Of a DNA stretch of 64,000 bases, positions 34,101 through 49,100 are shown piece by piece. Source of the DNA: Apoda limacodes (lineage: Eukaryota > Arthropoda > Insecta > Lepidoptera > Limacodidae). Every line of letters starts with the position of its first letter. Within the stretch, counting starts at the first letter, position 1. Under the pieces are notes generated by a model that was given only the letters and a program-made list of their open reading frames with translations, made no database searches and was not told where the DNA came from. Both the position numbers and the translations under genes were made by a program. The DNA lies in assembly GCA_946406115.1 (NCBI GenBank), contig OX291551.1, positions 12,710,001 to 12,774,000 of the forward strand, read 5' to 3'.

Positions 34101-37100
34101 GCTTTTTACTCGACTTTTTGTTTGTCTCACTTGTGTACAGATATTCCGTTTCATTGAATGTGTCAATTGCTTTTTTACCGCTATCATTTCCGGACTCAGT
34201 GGGTACCCAACGGGGCTAATAACTGCTAATAAGATAACGTTCTGTGAATAATTATATGTCATCAGAAACGGATTTTGTAAATGTGCATGTATTATAACTG
34301 CCTAGCCACTTCGCTGTAGCAATAATCCTCGTTTTGCCGGTACCAAAAACTAACAGCAGCTTTATGCAGAGAAGCTAGACTTTTCAAATAACTTACATTA
34401 GTAAAGCTTGACATATAATAATGGTTTAAGAAGGTCTGACTTGAAACGCAGATTAACACGGCCTCGAGGTAAGGGAGGTAAGGAAGTAACTACCTAAGCT
34501 AACTACGAATTTAAAATTAGAAATTAGGCTAGGACTTCACCTGCGCGACGGTTAACGTCTAAGTATTGAAATAATTAATGTGCAATAAATGATACACTAA
34601 TGGGGTACTAAAAATCACTTGAACATTTGAGCTAGAGTTTAGCTATTTTTAGCGCGTTGAAATAGAGATGGAGATGATGGAAGTGTCTGCCTATGGAAGT
34701 ATTTTTATTTTTGTGTTAATTCCCTTAGATACCACAAGCATGGTTCTGTGCGCAAAGTTACCAAGAACTTGCGCTTAATCTCTCTGATGCCTCGAAAGTT
34801 ACCACCACCCGAGCTTCCGCAAATGTCGACGTTAAAGACTTCTTACCGATAACTAGCGCCCCCTATTGGCAACTCACAGATATTATTTAGAAACTATATA
34901 ATCCTTCTAAAAATAGCTTGAGACTAGTTTCATATTTACAACATTTGGATCTTAGAAATTCTTTTCCTACGAAGAGACCCTTTAGAATATCTAATGGCGC
35001 GCTAGTTTCCTGCTATATACCTCTAAATGTCATTAGCAAATTAGTACGCTTGCACCCGGCTATACCTGCGTACTATGTCAGAGAACGCGCTAATTAATGG
35101 GGAACGCAGGTGAAGCGCTAGCATAAAAGTTATGTTTTATAGCCGCTTACTATAGCTGCCAAGGAATACATTTGTCAGTCATACGGGACACTCAGAAAGT
35201 TTTGAGTAACTAAAAGAATAACTTCTATGGATAAAATATTTCAATTAAATCTTTTACAGAAACTCTCCACTAGCCTGTACACAAAGTTTCATGCGTCTGA
35301 ACTTCGAAATTCGAACAATGGTATTTTTATTTTCAAATAACCAAATTTTTTAAAATAATTACAAGTCGCCAGTGCCTTATAAATAAAAACTTTTTTTCGC
35401 AAAGCTTCCTGCGTGGCCTGGTATTTACCACCACTGAGGAAAAAAGACTGATAGTAATTCGATTCATAATGCTAAGCTTATGTCCCGTCAGATTAATTGG
35501 GCAGTCATTTTGCCCTTAACTTGATTTTAAATGATAAGCAGAAGTCATTGACTCGTTTCAACAACAAGGTATCACAAAACTTTTGCATATTATGTTATCT
35601 TTGGCTGTATTCGGAGTAAAGAAAGTGTTCAGAACATAGCAATAGCATTGCTATACCGAACACAGCTATTAATACTACTGTAGGAGTTTTGGCGCAAATC
35701 TTAAGAAGGAGTGGTGTTTTTTCGTGTTTTATTTTTCAAAATTCATTTAGTGTGTTTCGATGTGTATATTTTAGCATTGTTTTACGAAAGCGTGTTAAGA
35801 ATTGTGCACCGAAAACTCATGAATAGTGAATTATGAAGAAATAAGCAGGACATGACTCGCAATTTCTGAAGGATCCACTCCAAAAGTCCCGCCCTATCTT
35901 CGGACATGTAAACGAGGACGCGCGATATCTACACATGACTCTGGAGAAATGATATGCGAAATCTGGTCTCCAAATCAAAGAAAGAAGAACTATAATAAAA
36001 AAATAGTTTTTCTTGCGGTTATCATATTGCAATATTATATTAAAGGTTTAGTAATCCAAGCTTTTACCCGCGGCTTGGCTCGCAATAAATTCGGTGTGAA
36101 ATTATATAGTAAGGGAATATGCTGTAGATTTGGCTATTGTCTCTGCGCTAATCCGACTTACACCCACACACTGCCAAATTTCAACGAGATCGGTTCAGTT
36201 TTTAGCTGTCAAAAGAATATAAATGGACAGAGAGACGTCGAGTTTTAAGAGTGTGATAGATAAATGTAATTCCAAATTTTACTACGAAAGGATTTTAACT
36301 ACGTGCATATGAGACCTTTTCGTGCATTTTCATTATCATATTTCCTCATTATTTGTATTTTTCCATTTATGTAGGCACAGATAATACAATGCGAGTTCCG
36401 GTATTGTATCTTATCGGAAATTGCTTTATGCGATTAGTAAAAAGAAGATACCTATGTAATTAAAACAAAAAATCATTTTTTCTATGAATGAAATCTGATA
36501 AAATAAATTGCTTGGACATAATACACCTAAACTGATTGTTTTGAAGATATCATTAAAATCTGATATGATATCAGTTAAACACGTCTTTTTATTAAGAAAA
36601 AAACTAAAAAAAATAGTCAAGAAACAAATAAATAAATAAATATTTTTATAAAACCTATTTCTGTGGGGATTCGGCACGGATATTAGGTACGGCAAACAGT
36701 TGATTACCTTCACCTTCGTGATATCCAACCTGTTTGTTGGTTGTTGTTTTTCATGCCACAAATGTTACAACATAGGTAGAACATCTGCTGTTAACTGGAC
36801 AAAAACCATAGTCGAGACAACTTTTACCTTCACTTAGGCTAGGTTGCACCAACTAACTTAGACGTTAACCAGTCGCCAAAAATAAGAGATTGTATGGAAA
36901 TTTATTATCGTCAGCTATTTTTAAAGTTACCTGCTAGTGGTTTGCTGAACTTTGACGAGCCGGTTAATGCATATTTGACGCCTGGTTAAAGTCAAAGTGA
37001 GCTGGTACAACCCAGCCTATGGAAATTGTCACGATTTGTTTGCCCTACTAGTAATCGAACCCATGACCTCAAGTATTTTTTTAAATCTTTATATGTATAA

Positions 37101-40100
37101 TACTTCCCTACGTATGTATGTCACTGAACTTTTAGGCGGTTGAATCGATTTTGATGATTTTTTTATCTATGTTTGAGTGGGTCCCTCGATGGTTTAGGGT
37201 CACAATTTGACCCGGTAGACGACACTGTTATCAGGTTCTACGATATTTTCAGGTTTTGGGATGATCTAGCCATTGCTGGGACAATATTTATGATTATTTA
37301 TTTATAAAAGTAAACAACTTTCAATTCCAAAAATAACGCTGTAGGACATTTTCCCAAGTGGGTAACATTCTTTTCATCCCATCTACTCGAAAAACGTTGA
37401 TTGCTTTGCCATTAGGCGAGAGCAAAGTGCGTGATTGCTCCTGCTCCCGAAGCGGGTAGTACAAAATTTTAATCAATTTCTATTAAAAAAATGTGAACTG
37501 CGTCCTCGTTCTCTACTCTTTCCAACAATTATTTATTAAATATAACATTTCAAAACTCTTACTATGGATCAAATGTCAATATAAATTTAAATAAAATCTT
37601 TTGCTTTCAATATTAATTCTACTTTTTTTTATTAATAATATAATTTACTTTTATGAGTTGTGTTTAAAAGCGCCTTATATTTCATTTTTCATACAAGGAA
37701 ATCAAAAGAAGAGTGCATTCGGTCACAAAATAATTCTACTCTGGACTAGAAGCCTTAGCTATGTTCTGGATTCAAAATTGCGCCCTCGTCATAAAAATAA
37801 CAATTTGCTCTCTTGTAATCTACTATTTCTAATAAATATTTCTGTACCCTTGGTGAAAACTGATATAAGTCGACTTATAGAACTTTTAAGATTATTAGAC
37901 AAATCTAATCAGTGTCAAATGCTCTTTTTATCTATCTTATCCACGTAGCCAGAAGCGTAGAAGAGCTAATCTTCTGGATACGGAGATATTTTTCGTGCAC
38001 AATAATATAATGTAATTTATATCAGCGAAGAGTCTTTAATGCCTTGTGTGTGATAATATAGCTTGACATCCACTCATAAATTGAATAGATCTTGTTTATA
38101 TTATATGTGTAAAAAAATACAAATTTAGTTTAATCATCTTACCCACAGACAATATATTGATATAAGATTGTGTGTTATGATACAATTAAAAATGTATTGT
38201 TGTTCAAGATTGCATCTTTAAATATCAGTAACGTGAATAATGATTTTATTCGATATAATACATTTAAAACTTAATAAACAATGTCAAAATTTGGTTTCTT
38301 CTAATATATTTCGATCTACATTATTTTTCACGAGACTGCTTATGAACTATTACATTCGTGTCTATTAATACAATTTAGTTACATCAAAAATCTTATCAAC
38401 TCCTTGCAAGCATTTCAAAACGTCCGTCAATTGATACAATAGGGTAATTCTATCTTCTTATGCGTAAGCTTCTTATTGGAGCGAAAGAGATAGAGTACGT
38501 TCATTCGCTAAAACTAATTATGCTTATTGCTACATGTGGCCAGAATCAAGTGGAGGCAGAGGAGCAAATCAAATTTATTCCTGCTTGTATGACTTTGTTA
38601 TTAATCGTTTACCACTATTGCATCCTAACGCGTCAAAATTGATTATGTACTCAGATTCATGCGCCGGGCAAAGAAAGAATTCCGTGGTAGCAGCAATATC
38701 ACTCATACTTGTGCAGAACTCAGAACAATTATCTACTATAGAACACAAATTTCTAGTACCTGGTCACACACATTTGAAAGTAGATTCTAATCATGCTTTG
38801 ATAGAACGGACTACAAACCGCACTTCTATGAGAGACCAAGAGATTGGTGTCAGTTGGTACGAAGTTCTTTTAATCGTACTAATCAACTTTCTGTAATAGA
38901 AATGTGTAATAAAGATTTTTATGATTTTGCTGATTATTCCAAAAACCAACTTCAAATAAAGAAAGTAAATTCCATAGGCGAAAAGTTTGTGTGGCTGAAT
39001 ATTTAAATTTTGAAGTATACCACAAAATCAGTTTCCTATATTTAGTTACAAAGAGAGCTACGGAGATATCATAAGCGAAAAGAAAAAAAAGATATGAATA
39101 ATTCTCTTTTGAATTATATTGAACCAAGTGCTCATGAGTTCTGTAATGTAGGTAGTCAGCTACCTCCATTTGTAAATTGTTTTCTAAATTTCTAACTACA
39201 CACTTGCGTTTCATATATTTATCTTACAAATATCACAAGTTCTATATTAATTTGACCTCGACCGATGACTTATTACATCCAGATGACATCCAGATTTAAC
39301 AGAGGAACAAAAATTTTATACTATTCGATTTTAGAAAACTTTTATTGCCATTTCAATTACTATTTAAATGTTAGTTAGTTTTAAACTTTCGCGTTTTTCA
39401 CTCATTATTATTACAGAACTTGGGTCTTAACGCGATGCACGTAAGTACGTATACAGAAACGTACCTGTATTGGGTGCCGACGTTTCGACAAGGATTGCAC
39501 TTTATCGTGGTCACGGCTGTCCAGGCTGAAGAGCGCGGCGTCGACTTCGGGCCGCTGGTGCAGTTTATTCCACTACCCTCACATTGTTTAAATGTTCTCT
39601 ACACACTACACTGATGATGTCCATGTCGGCGGCCGATCGTAAAATCCAGCAGATCACGAAATTCCTAGGCAGATCGTTAAGTATGGAAACGAAAGGAACA
39701 GAAATCGCAATGTATTAGTCATGTATCATTGTATCATCATCATGTATAGTTTCTCTTTTGTAAATGTCGATGCGGGGCGAGCGAAGCGAGCGGAGCGTTC
39801 CAGCCAAGCTTCATATTATAATCTGTTCAGTTATATGATAATTTCTATTCAATACTTTACGATTTGCCTAGGAATTTCGTGATCTGGCGGATTTTAAAAT
39901 CGGCCGCCGACATCCATATTGCGTTTATCACCGATATTACTGTCGCGCGGTTTAAACTTATGAATCACAGGATTCCACGCCTTAAAATAAAATTGTAGTA
40001 AAAAGTGGAGAGGACTTTCGTTTCGTGAAGTTGAATCCAGTGATTTTGCATGCCATTGAGTAGATGATCGGCTATAGCTGATTTATTTGTTTGTCACCTT

Positions 40101-43100
40101 TTGACATCAGTTATGTGTTCGTTTGGCCAATGTACGAGCTTCCACAGCTGCAGTCTATCCCGCAAACGCCTGGTCTTAGATAGGGAATACAATCCTTCGC
40201 TGTCCGCAAGTGTTTGGCGATTTTGGAGCGCGGTGCGTACACTGTCTTGAAAGAGTATCTACTTAGTAAAATTCCTATTTTGTCCGTTACTCCCTTTAGG
40301 TATGGCATAAAGGCTGCCTGTCTATACACTTCAGGTTTTCTATTTCTTTGTGGATGTCGCGGCTGTCGTTTGCACACTTTATACCCATTCCTTTTTAGTA
40401 TCTCCTGCACGTGTTTTAAATTAAATGTTTATAGTATATTTTTATTTCTTTACTGTTTTACTGTGCTTGCTTTCAAATGCTATTAAGCGCTTTGGTTAAT
40501 TATAATTTCTTTATCTTTTAGTTAAAAACTCTACAAAGTTTATTGAAAGCAGAAGCTTAGTCCTTACTTATAATGTTTCCTAGCATGTCATCTAGCTATT
40601 ATCTAGCTCTAACAAAGGAGTAGAGTTTGTACAATTCGTAAGATAAAAAGCGTTATAATTTAATGTCTTAGTGTCATATTAATAGTTTTTTTGGTAGTTT
40701 AGTTATTATAGAAGCCCAAAGAAACTATTGTAGGAACGTAAGTGTTTTAAAATTAATAGTACTTAACTATAAAATTAAGAACCTGATAACTCGTGTATGA
40801 CACAAGGGGATGTTAAGTTTTAGTAAAGATATCATTATTGCCCACTTAAGATGAAAATAAGACTGATGATTTACATTTTCTCAATCCTAAGTTGATACGT
40901 TTTCTAAGTGTTTTTTTCTAATATAATCTTAACATTTACTAACTACTTTTTGATATCTTGTATAAAATAAAGACTACAAATTTAAATATTTGTTTATTTG
41001 CATAGTTAGAACCATAAACTAATAATTTTGATATATAACTCTAAAAACATAATTCGCCTCAGCCGTTATACGCCCCACTGCACAGGCCTCTCCTTAGATA
41101 AGGAGGCTTAGGCCATAGTCCACCACGCTGGCCTAGTGCGGGTTGGCGGACGAAAAACATAATACAATAATAATATTATTATACTGCCTTAACAAATCTA
41201 GAACTTGAAAATGAAAAAAACAAGTTGAGATATATTATTAAACACATGACTTTTTTTCCTATTTTTTTGTGTAAAATAAATGTAAATATAACAATTTATT
41301 GTGTTTGAACAACCGCAAACTAAAGAAGCTTCTGATTTGTGATAGTTTTGTTTTGGATTTTTTTTATGTATTACTTTTAATGTATTTAAATGCTATTTCA
41401 ATTCGCAGGTGTAACATATTTCACCAATATCAATCGTACCACTAGTTTTAGTTTAAAATAATATAATTTTAGTTACATTATTTTACACATATTCATTCTA
41501 ATGTGACGAATAATACGAGTTGTTTATTTCCCTTATTGCTCTAAATAAATTAAATAAATTGCTATTCTTCATATATCATAGTATAGAGGCTAAAAATAAC
41601 TTTCTTTATTATTTTTTACAAAAGGAATAAAATCATTAACAAAAAAGTAATACGCATGTAAAGGTACAAAATATTAAAAACCATTTTTTCAAAAACTGGC
41701 ATTTCAGACCTATATCAGTTTTCACCGAGGGTACAGATTTGTACCCAGATAGTTATGTAACATCTGCTAGATTATTTCTAGCTATTGAAACACGGAGTTA
41801 TTTAGAAGGATAAAATATTTAGAAGGTTAACTGTTGCTTTGTTATCTTTGTGTGTCAATAGTTTAAGGGAAGAGAGAGATTGCTTTGTTGTTATCTTAGT
41901 ATGTCAATAGTTTAAGGGAAGAGAGAGATTGCTTTGTTGTTATCTTAGTATGTCAATAATTTAAGAGGCATATTATTATACTCGTAGCAGCTAATCAGCT
42001 AAATTGCGCTGCGAAATTTTTTAATTTTCTCTTTAAACCATACAAATAAAAAAAAGCAAGCTATATTTGGAACGTTTTTAATTTCGTTTTTAGAGAAGTG
42101 GCCGTTTTTAGCGTAACTCTATATATTTTTTTACACAAAAGCTCATTACGAGTTGTATGTTATAACAAGCTTATTTCCGCGACTTCGTCCGCGTGGACCA
42201 TTGAAATAAGGACCCTTTTGAAAAACTGTTTGTAGTTTTAACTTCAAAAATATCGGAATCCTAAAATTCATTCCCACTTAACATCTTAGGAAGGAATTTC
42301 CCAAAAACAGTAAAAGACGTCAATCATTATTATTAACCTTAAGCCCATATACCATTTAGCTTCAAAAACTACCGATTCACATACAAACTTTTAACCTTGC
42401 CTTTTTTCTCTCTAAATTTTGCCAAATCCTTTTTTAACTGCTCGTTTACGTTATAACATGAATCTCTGTGTTGTAGACCAAGTAGCTTGGGCTGAGCGTT
42501 AATATATTAGTTAGTGAGTCAGTTTACTCTTATATACCTTATAAATATTAAATTATTATTTAGATTTTCGAACTCCGCTATCAACGAAGAAAATTAGATT
42601 TATCTAATTGCGGCGTTTGTTAGATGATTTATTCCACTTAATTTACCGTTAACAAAAAGTCGAATATTTGGTGCAAAAATTAATCACGCGTATAAATTAC
42701 ACCATCAAGTCGCTGCGTTAAAGGTTTGCTACCTGAGCAGGTAGCCAAATTACTTTTCTTCACTGTCTTACCTTTGGCATCTTGAAGATCTTTCCGCGGC
42801 AAGTGTGCAGTAAGTAACCAAAGAGTAGTCCAACGAAGAATGGAGGAGCTCTTGTTAAGGTATTGTAGTAATATTTTCGAGCATACAATGCTGAGTCTTC
42901 AAAACGTCTGTTAAGGAATAAATAGTAAAATTACTTTATGTAAAAGTAAAATGGCTTAACAAAAGCAAGCTGTAAGATCTAGAAAATTCATATCCAATAT
43001 TGATGACTTAGCCTCGCCCCACTTTGTGTGTACAGGCTACTCTTTGGTGAATGAGGCATAACCACGACCAGGAAGTTGTCAAGGTAATGGCCACCAAAAT

Positions 43101-46100
43101 GTTGGCGTTTTCAAGTCACTCACAAGGCCTTTGACTTAACAAAATAATATAAAAAATACGTTTTCTAACTTTCTTACTTACTTAAGGCATCTCCATTGCG
43201 ACAAGAATAAACTAACTGCCTAAGATATAAATAAGAATTTATTTATAAACAGAAATTTTACTTACGAAGGCACAAATGATCCTCCGGGAAAATTCATGCT
43301 GAAGTTGTAAGCTGTAGCAGCTGTCAGAGACACAACCAGAGCTGTAGCCAAAGATATCCAAGCCGTTTGATTTCCGTAAAACACAAAAACCAGTACTAAT
43401 GGTACAATAATGTGTAACTGCATATCCACATCAAGGTACCATGAGTGTCCGAGACACTAAAAGATAAAATAAAGTAACAGTGACATTTGTAATTTTAGGA
43501 TAACAGGTAGAATCACTATTGTGTTTGTAAGATTTAAACATCCTTGTACTTGTTTTACAATGTATAGGTAGTAGAAGTTTTCATTTTACAAACTTAAGTA
43601 GTGACTGTGATCTAAAATGTTTAAATGCGAAAGTAGCTTTGTCTGTCTGCTGCCTCTTTACGCTTAAACTGCTGTACCAATTAAAATGAAATTTAGCACG
43701 GACATAGTTTGAGTCCCGAGTAAGAACATAGGTTACTTGAAAATGTCAAGTGTGAGTCGGCTTTTTTTTATAAAATTGACGAGTTATCTTTGAAATCCTA
43801 CATCAATAACCGAATTTGGGGTGGGTGGAACTACGGGCAAAAGCTTGCTTCAATAATTTACCTTCTTCTTAGATACTACTTACAGTACGGTACTTTTCCA
43901 AATAAAGTACTTACTCATATGAAAAAAATAATGGTAGTACCTATACTTATGTAGTTTCAGACTTTTTAGGGTTCTGTACCTAAAGAGTGTCAACGGAACT
44001 TTATAACTAAACCTACACTGTCCGTCTGTTCGACCTTTAGAGGACCCTATCTTTTGAAGCGTAAATAGTCCAAATAACATACAATTGTAAAAACGGTATC
44101 ACTCGTACATATAAACTTTAAAATAAGAGTTATTTATAATGTAATTCCTAAAATATAACAATAAATGATGAGAAAGGTTCACTGTACTAGATTTGTAAAA
44201 AAAATAATGTATAAATTTTATTCCGCGTGCCTATAATTTAAGAATTAATTTATAAGAAAAAATGTCTGACTATGTTTTAATAGGCATTGTATAATTCCAT
44301 AAACTTAGAAACGCATTGTGTTATGGCAAGTTACAGAACCCTTAGTCAGCGAGGCAGACTCGCACTTAGGTGGTTTTTAAGTTTTTTTTATAAATAAGCA
44401 AACAAGCTCACCATTCCTGATGGATTAATATAATTTTGTAAGTATAAAAGTGCAGACCACCAATTATTCCTGCAGTTTTCCGATCTCCAACTAATATTTG
44501 TAAAATATGGACCGTCAACCACATGTTTGTAGAGAGATGCTTCGAGTAAAATACTTGTAGCTAACAGGGGAAACATACGTAGAATGCGATTCAAGTAGAA
44601 AAGGTGAAGATTTTTTACCAGTTTAACTGCAAATAAAGAAAAGCTTTTTAAATTATCTAAATAATGTGTTATAAAATAGGAATAAAACTCAAAAATAGCA
44701 AAAAATAATTCAATAATACAGTTTTTTTTAAATATTTAAGATCTTTTTCAACTGCTTATGAATTCATTGAAATAATTATCTTTGTAAATAAATTTATAAT
44801 ATCATTAAAGCTCCACAAAATTGTAAAATTTTATCCCCTACAGTTGACACAACAAGTGCTTTTCATGCACTTAGACGTCAACAATAAAGTGATATTTGCA
44901 GCAAAAGGAAAAGTACAGCCGGAAGTCTTTCTAAGCTAGTTTCATAATTATTTTCTTTTAAATATAGTAACAAAACTCGTAAATTTTTTAGTACTTTAAC
45001 TTTTTAAATAAAAATATATACAAATTAGATTAAAAATATTAGACATTCAGTAACTTACAAAAACAAAAGACCGTGAAATAAAAATAAAACTCGTTATTTT
45101 TAAATGGCAGATAAAGATAAAAAATACTCACTGCTGCTTAGTTTGTTGGCAGTTGTATAAACTACTAGAAGGCCACTGAGAAGAAAAAATGTATCGACAC
45201 ATATAGGGGCAGAAGTGATCCAAAGTGATTTAAATGATGTCACCCACTACAAATAAAAAAAATGGTACAAAATACATATCATATTGATTCCTTCCTTTTT
45301 TATTAGCCTCATACGTACCGACTGTTGGGCACGATCTACCCTCACCGAGGGCGATATTATGGTCCATAGTCCAGACGCGAGTCCAATGCGGATTCTGGAC
45401 TTCAAATACATGTTTTTTTGACGTATACAGGTTTCCTCACAAAGTTTACTTCACCGAAAAGCTAGTGGTGTAAATAAATTAATGTACTTGAGAAATTAAG
45501 AATAAGACTAATTGGTACACGCCGAGGTAGAACCTCCGCCACTCAGGACGCAACGTAAAATCGAATCCCCTAGGCTAACACCGACATTATTTACCTATAC
45601 GTGTATGCATAGTTTGTAACAAAATTTACAAACAGTACCTATTTAAGTATAAGTTTGTAAAGCTAGTTGTAAAACCTATTTGAATGAAGAATTTGTATTT
45701 GTAACTATACTAGAATTAGTTGTCCTTTTTTATCCTCTATTGACAGATAGCAATATTCAATATAGCAAATAGTTTACAATGGCACGGTACACTTTCGGTT
45801 ACACTATTTTAGTTGTTGAAATCGATACATAATTAAATCTTTTAGATCTTGTAGATAATGACTAGGGAAATTTTGAATTTACTTTATAATAAGGCCGACT
45901 GGCGGAGTGATTTAAATATACGCTTCGCCCGCAGTACAAGAAACTGTTCGTTTAACTTACCACGTGTAGAAAGGCAGATTTTGAGTGACTGGATGTATAG
46001 TCGTGTAAGCGCGATATCTGCACTTCAGTAATGGCAAATTGTGCAACCGCCACTATATACGATCGTCCAAAAGTCAAATTATTCCTCCAAGTAGAGGGGG

Positions 46101-49100
46101 ATTTCGTGGTCGTTTGATGATTTTGGGTCGTCTTAGTGCGCAATCACTCCACTTGTCATTATCTATTTCATCATCAGTCTACCTGCGGGGTCGAATTCAT
46201 ACAGCCTAAGGGTGTTCAAGCCAAAGTCCCGGGGCTTCGGAAAAAAGTTTCGTGCTTTTATGGAACTGCCGCCCACATATTATACTGCACGCCACTGCTG
46301 AAAAAGGTATCTTCGAAGGTGCGCTACTTTGCACGGTCCATTGCTTTATGCACCTTTTCGCTCCTAGCAATTTAACATATATTGTCACGTTATCTGACTG
46401 GGGGAAGTCCCACACTACATACGATTCGAGGCAGTCTCCACTAAAGATTGTCAACCAGTTACAAAATGTATGTATGCAGGCATGTATTTAAAATTGATAG
46501 ATAATGGTGAAAGTTTAATATAATACTTCTAGCCGGGTAAATATATAACAATTGCTAGTAACAACTGTATTTTAAATGTATACCTACCACAAAAGTTTCC
46601 AAAAAATTAGCCATAGGTAGTGCTGCAGTAGGCACAACAAAACTGTGCCCAATTATGATCCACATCATAGCTAATGCTCGGACACCATCAACACATTCTA
46701 ATGAATCTGGACTTGACTTGAACGTTGTGAGGCGTCGAGTATTGGTATAAACTGAAAATGATTCAAATAACTCATTGGAGTCAACTGGACCTAAAACAAA
46801 ATAAAATTAGTTGTCACTCAGTGATCGAAAAAATAATTGCATAGTTAACGTTAGTGAACAATATTTGAAAAATATTGATATCCTATATATGAGTATTACT
46901 GTGTTTGGGTTATTATGATTCCATTTTCCACAGCTGATGCCTCAATTAATCCTGTAGTTACCTAGTTTTTGCAGATAAAAAAACAACAAAATGCTGATAT
47001 ACACCTGAAAAACAATTGGTCAGGCCTCAGGTATGAGAATACCGCAGAATGACGTCATAGTACGCAGTCCGCATCGTGTGCGTCACAATATATACTATAA
47101 TCATAGTTCTCTCTAGGCGTGGCCACCTAGCGCGCGCCAAGATGTATCATCAGCCTCATACGTACCCACCGCTGGGGCACGGCCAACCCTCAACTAGGGT
47201 GATTTGGGCCATAGTTCGTATGCGGATTGTGGACTTATTTATTATCATACCAAATAAACAAAATTCTCAGGGTATAATGTCAATAGTGGACTTATTAAAC
47301 ATTTAAAGTTTTAACTGCATAGCTCTTATACTTAAGATTTTATTGATATCTAAATAACTCCGATTTTGTCACTGACTCACTGATGATCATCAAAATTCTT
47401 AGGGTTCTTCTTGAAGTCTTAGAAATCTGAAGCTGTAGTTCAGCTTTGGTATTTAAGCTAGTATTAGGACAAAAACAACAAAAAATCTTGAACTTTTAAC
47501 TTTTACGCCCAACCCCTTAAACTAGGGGATGGAAGTTTGTATGAGACTTTAATCTGACGCAAATTTTGATGCTAGAATAAGCTTATTGATAAAGGGATAT
47601 TGTTATAAATAATAAAATTCATTTTTCAGGATTTTTAGTAAAGGCCAAGCCACATATTTTGACTAAGGTGTAGTAGAGTTTGTGAAGTTTGAGCTTGTAC
47701 AGTTAGGGCGTGTAGAGTTAGAAGCTTATAACTAACTAACTATAACTTTTTGACAGCGCGAGCCATATGGTCTTGGCAACATTTTACGTGAAAATGTTTT
47801 TGGCGGAATGACAAACTAACTGCACTAGTCAGATTTAAAAAACCAAATAATAACTAATTTTGCTTCCTACATTTAATGAATATTTTGGTCACTACACGGA
47901 TATTAACTACTATTTAATAAGCCATACCGTTTTTATAAATTTAAGTTTGAAAAATAATAATAGCATTTTTTAAAGACAATTTACTATAGGTACTAGAGCT
48001 AAAAACTTAAAGTACATATATAAGACTTGAACTGATATCAATCAATTGGCTGACGTCAATCTACAAAAATAATAGTGATATAGATTAACGAAAACAGGTG
48101 CTAGATAAACTGTTTTAATCGATTTCACAACTTATTTGCATATATAATTTAATCTTGAGTTGTAAAGTAACAAACAAACATATTGAACTTTGCTTTTTAT
48201 TTATAAGTGTGTTTAATAAGATAATTGTGTTAAAATTTTAAAAAACAACAAATGCTGATAAATTTCAGGAAATTAATTTTGAAACTTTGAAAAAATTTCA
48301 ATAAATTAATGAAAAACTATTTCAAAAATTTACATTATACGTTATTTAGAACATGAATACGGATTTAAAAAAAAAAAACATAGACATATAGACACCTACG
48401 TTACAATACGGTGTTTGAAAAACTACAAATAAATAGTGAGCTTCCTTTGAAATTATGAAATTTCATATCATTATAGTTACGTATGTATAAAAGTATCTGT
48501 ACCAAGTGATTATATTTTTAAAATATAATATAATGTGATTTACTTACCTTTTCTTTGAAACTTTTTTTTGTAAATATCATACGAAGTGCTGAGCGCAGTC
48601 AATATACCGATGATAGTGAATAAAGTCCTAGAAAAAACTTTTTAACTGTAAATTTTGTGACAAAAATCTCTAATTTGAAAAATGACCCAATAATATATTT
48701 AGTTCCCATGAACATAAAGCAGTCTCCATTATTCTTATTTTTTTCGGGTCATTCTTCGGATAAAAAAATTGCCTTTGTAGACGGTCAAAAATACAAAAAG
48801 GTATAATAAATATAATTACTAAATATAGTTCTCGTGTAAGACCCAAAAAATATAGACCTAAACAAGCTATAATAACATTGAAAAAATACAATTATAATAA
48901 TCTTTTAATTAAAAAATCTTATAAAAATTATGCTTGTAGTAAATTGTTAAATTATCAATTTATTAAATTGTATTACTAAATAGTTACTCAAATTGTTTTT
49001 TTAGGTCTTGAGAACCAACATTTTTAAAAAGGAATATTATTTTTAGCAGAATTCTTTCTTACCCAGCAACGTAATCGGCGGGTAACCATGCCTTGTCATT

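Noticed and set aside
48670..48891. 73-codon hydrophobic minus-strand frame between gene 1 exons 3 and 4
   Set aside because: AT-rich intronic sequence giving Ile/Phe/Leu codons; no family match and it lies within an intron of a well-supported gene.
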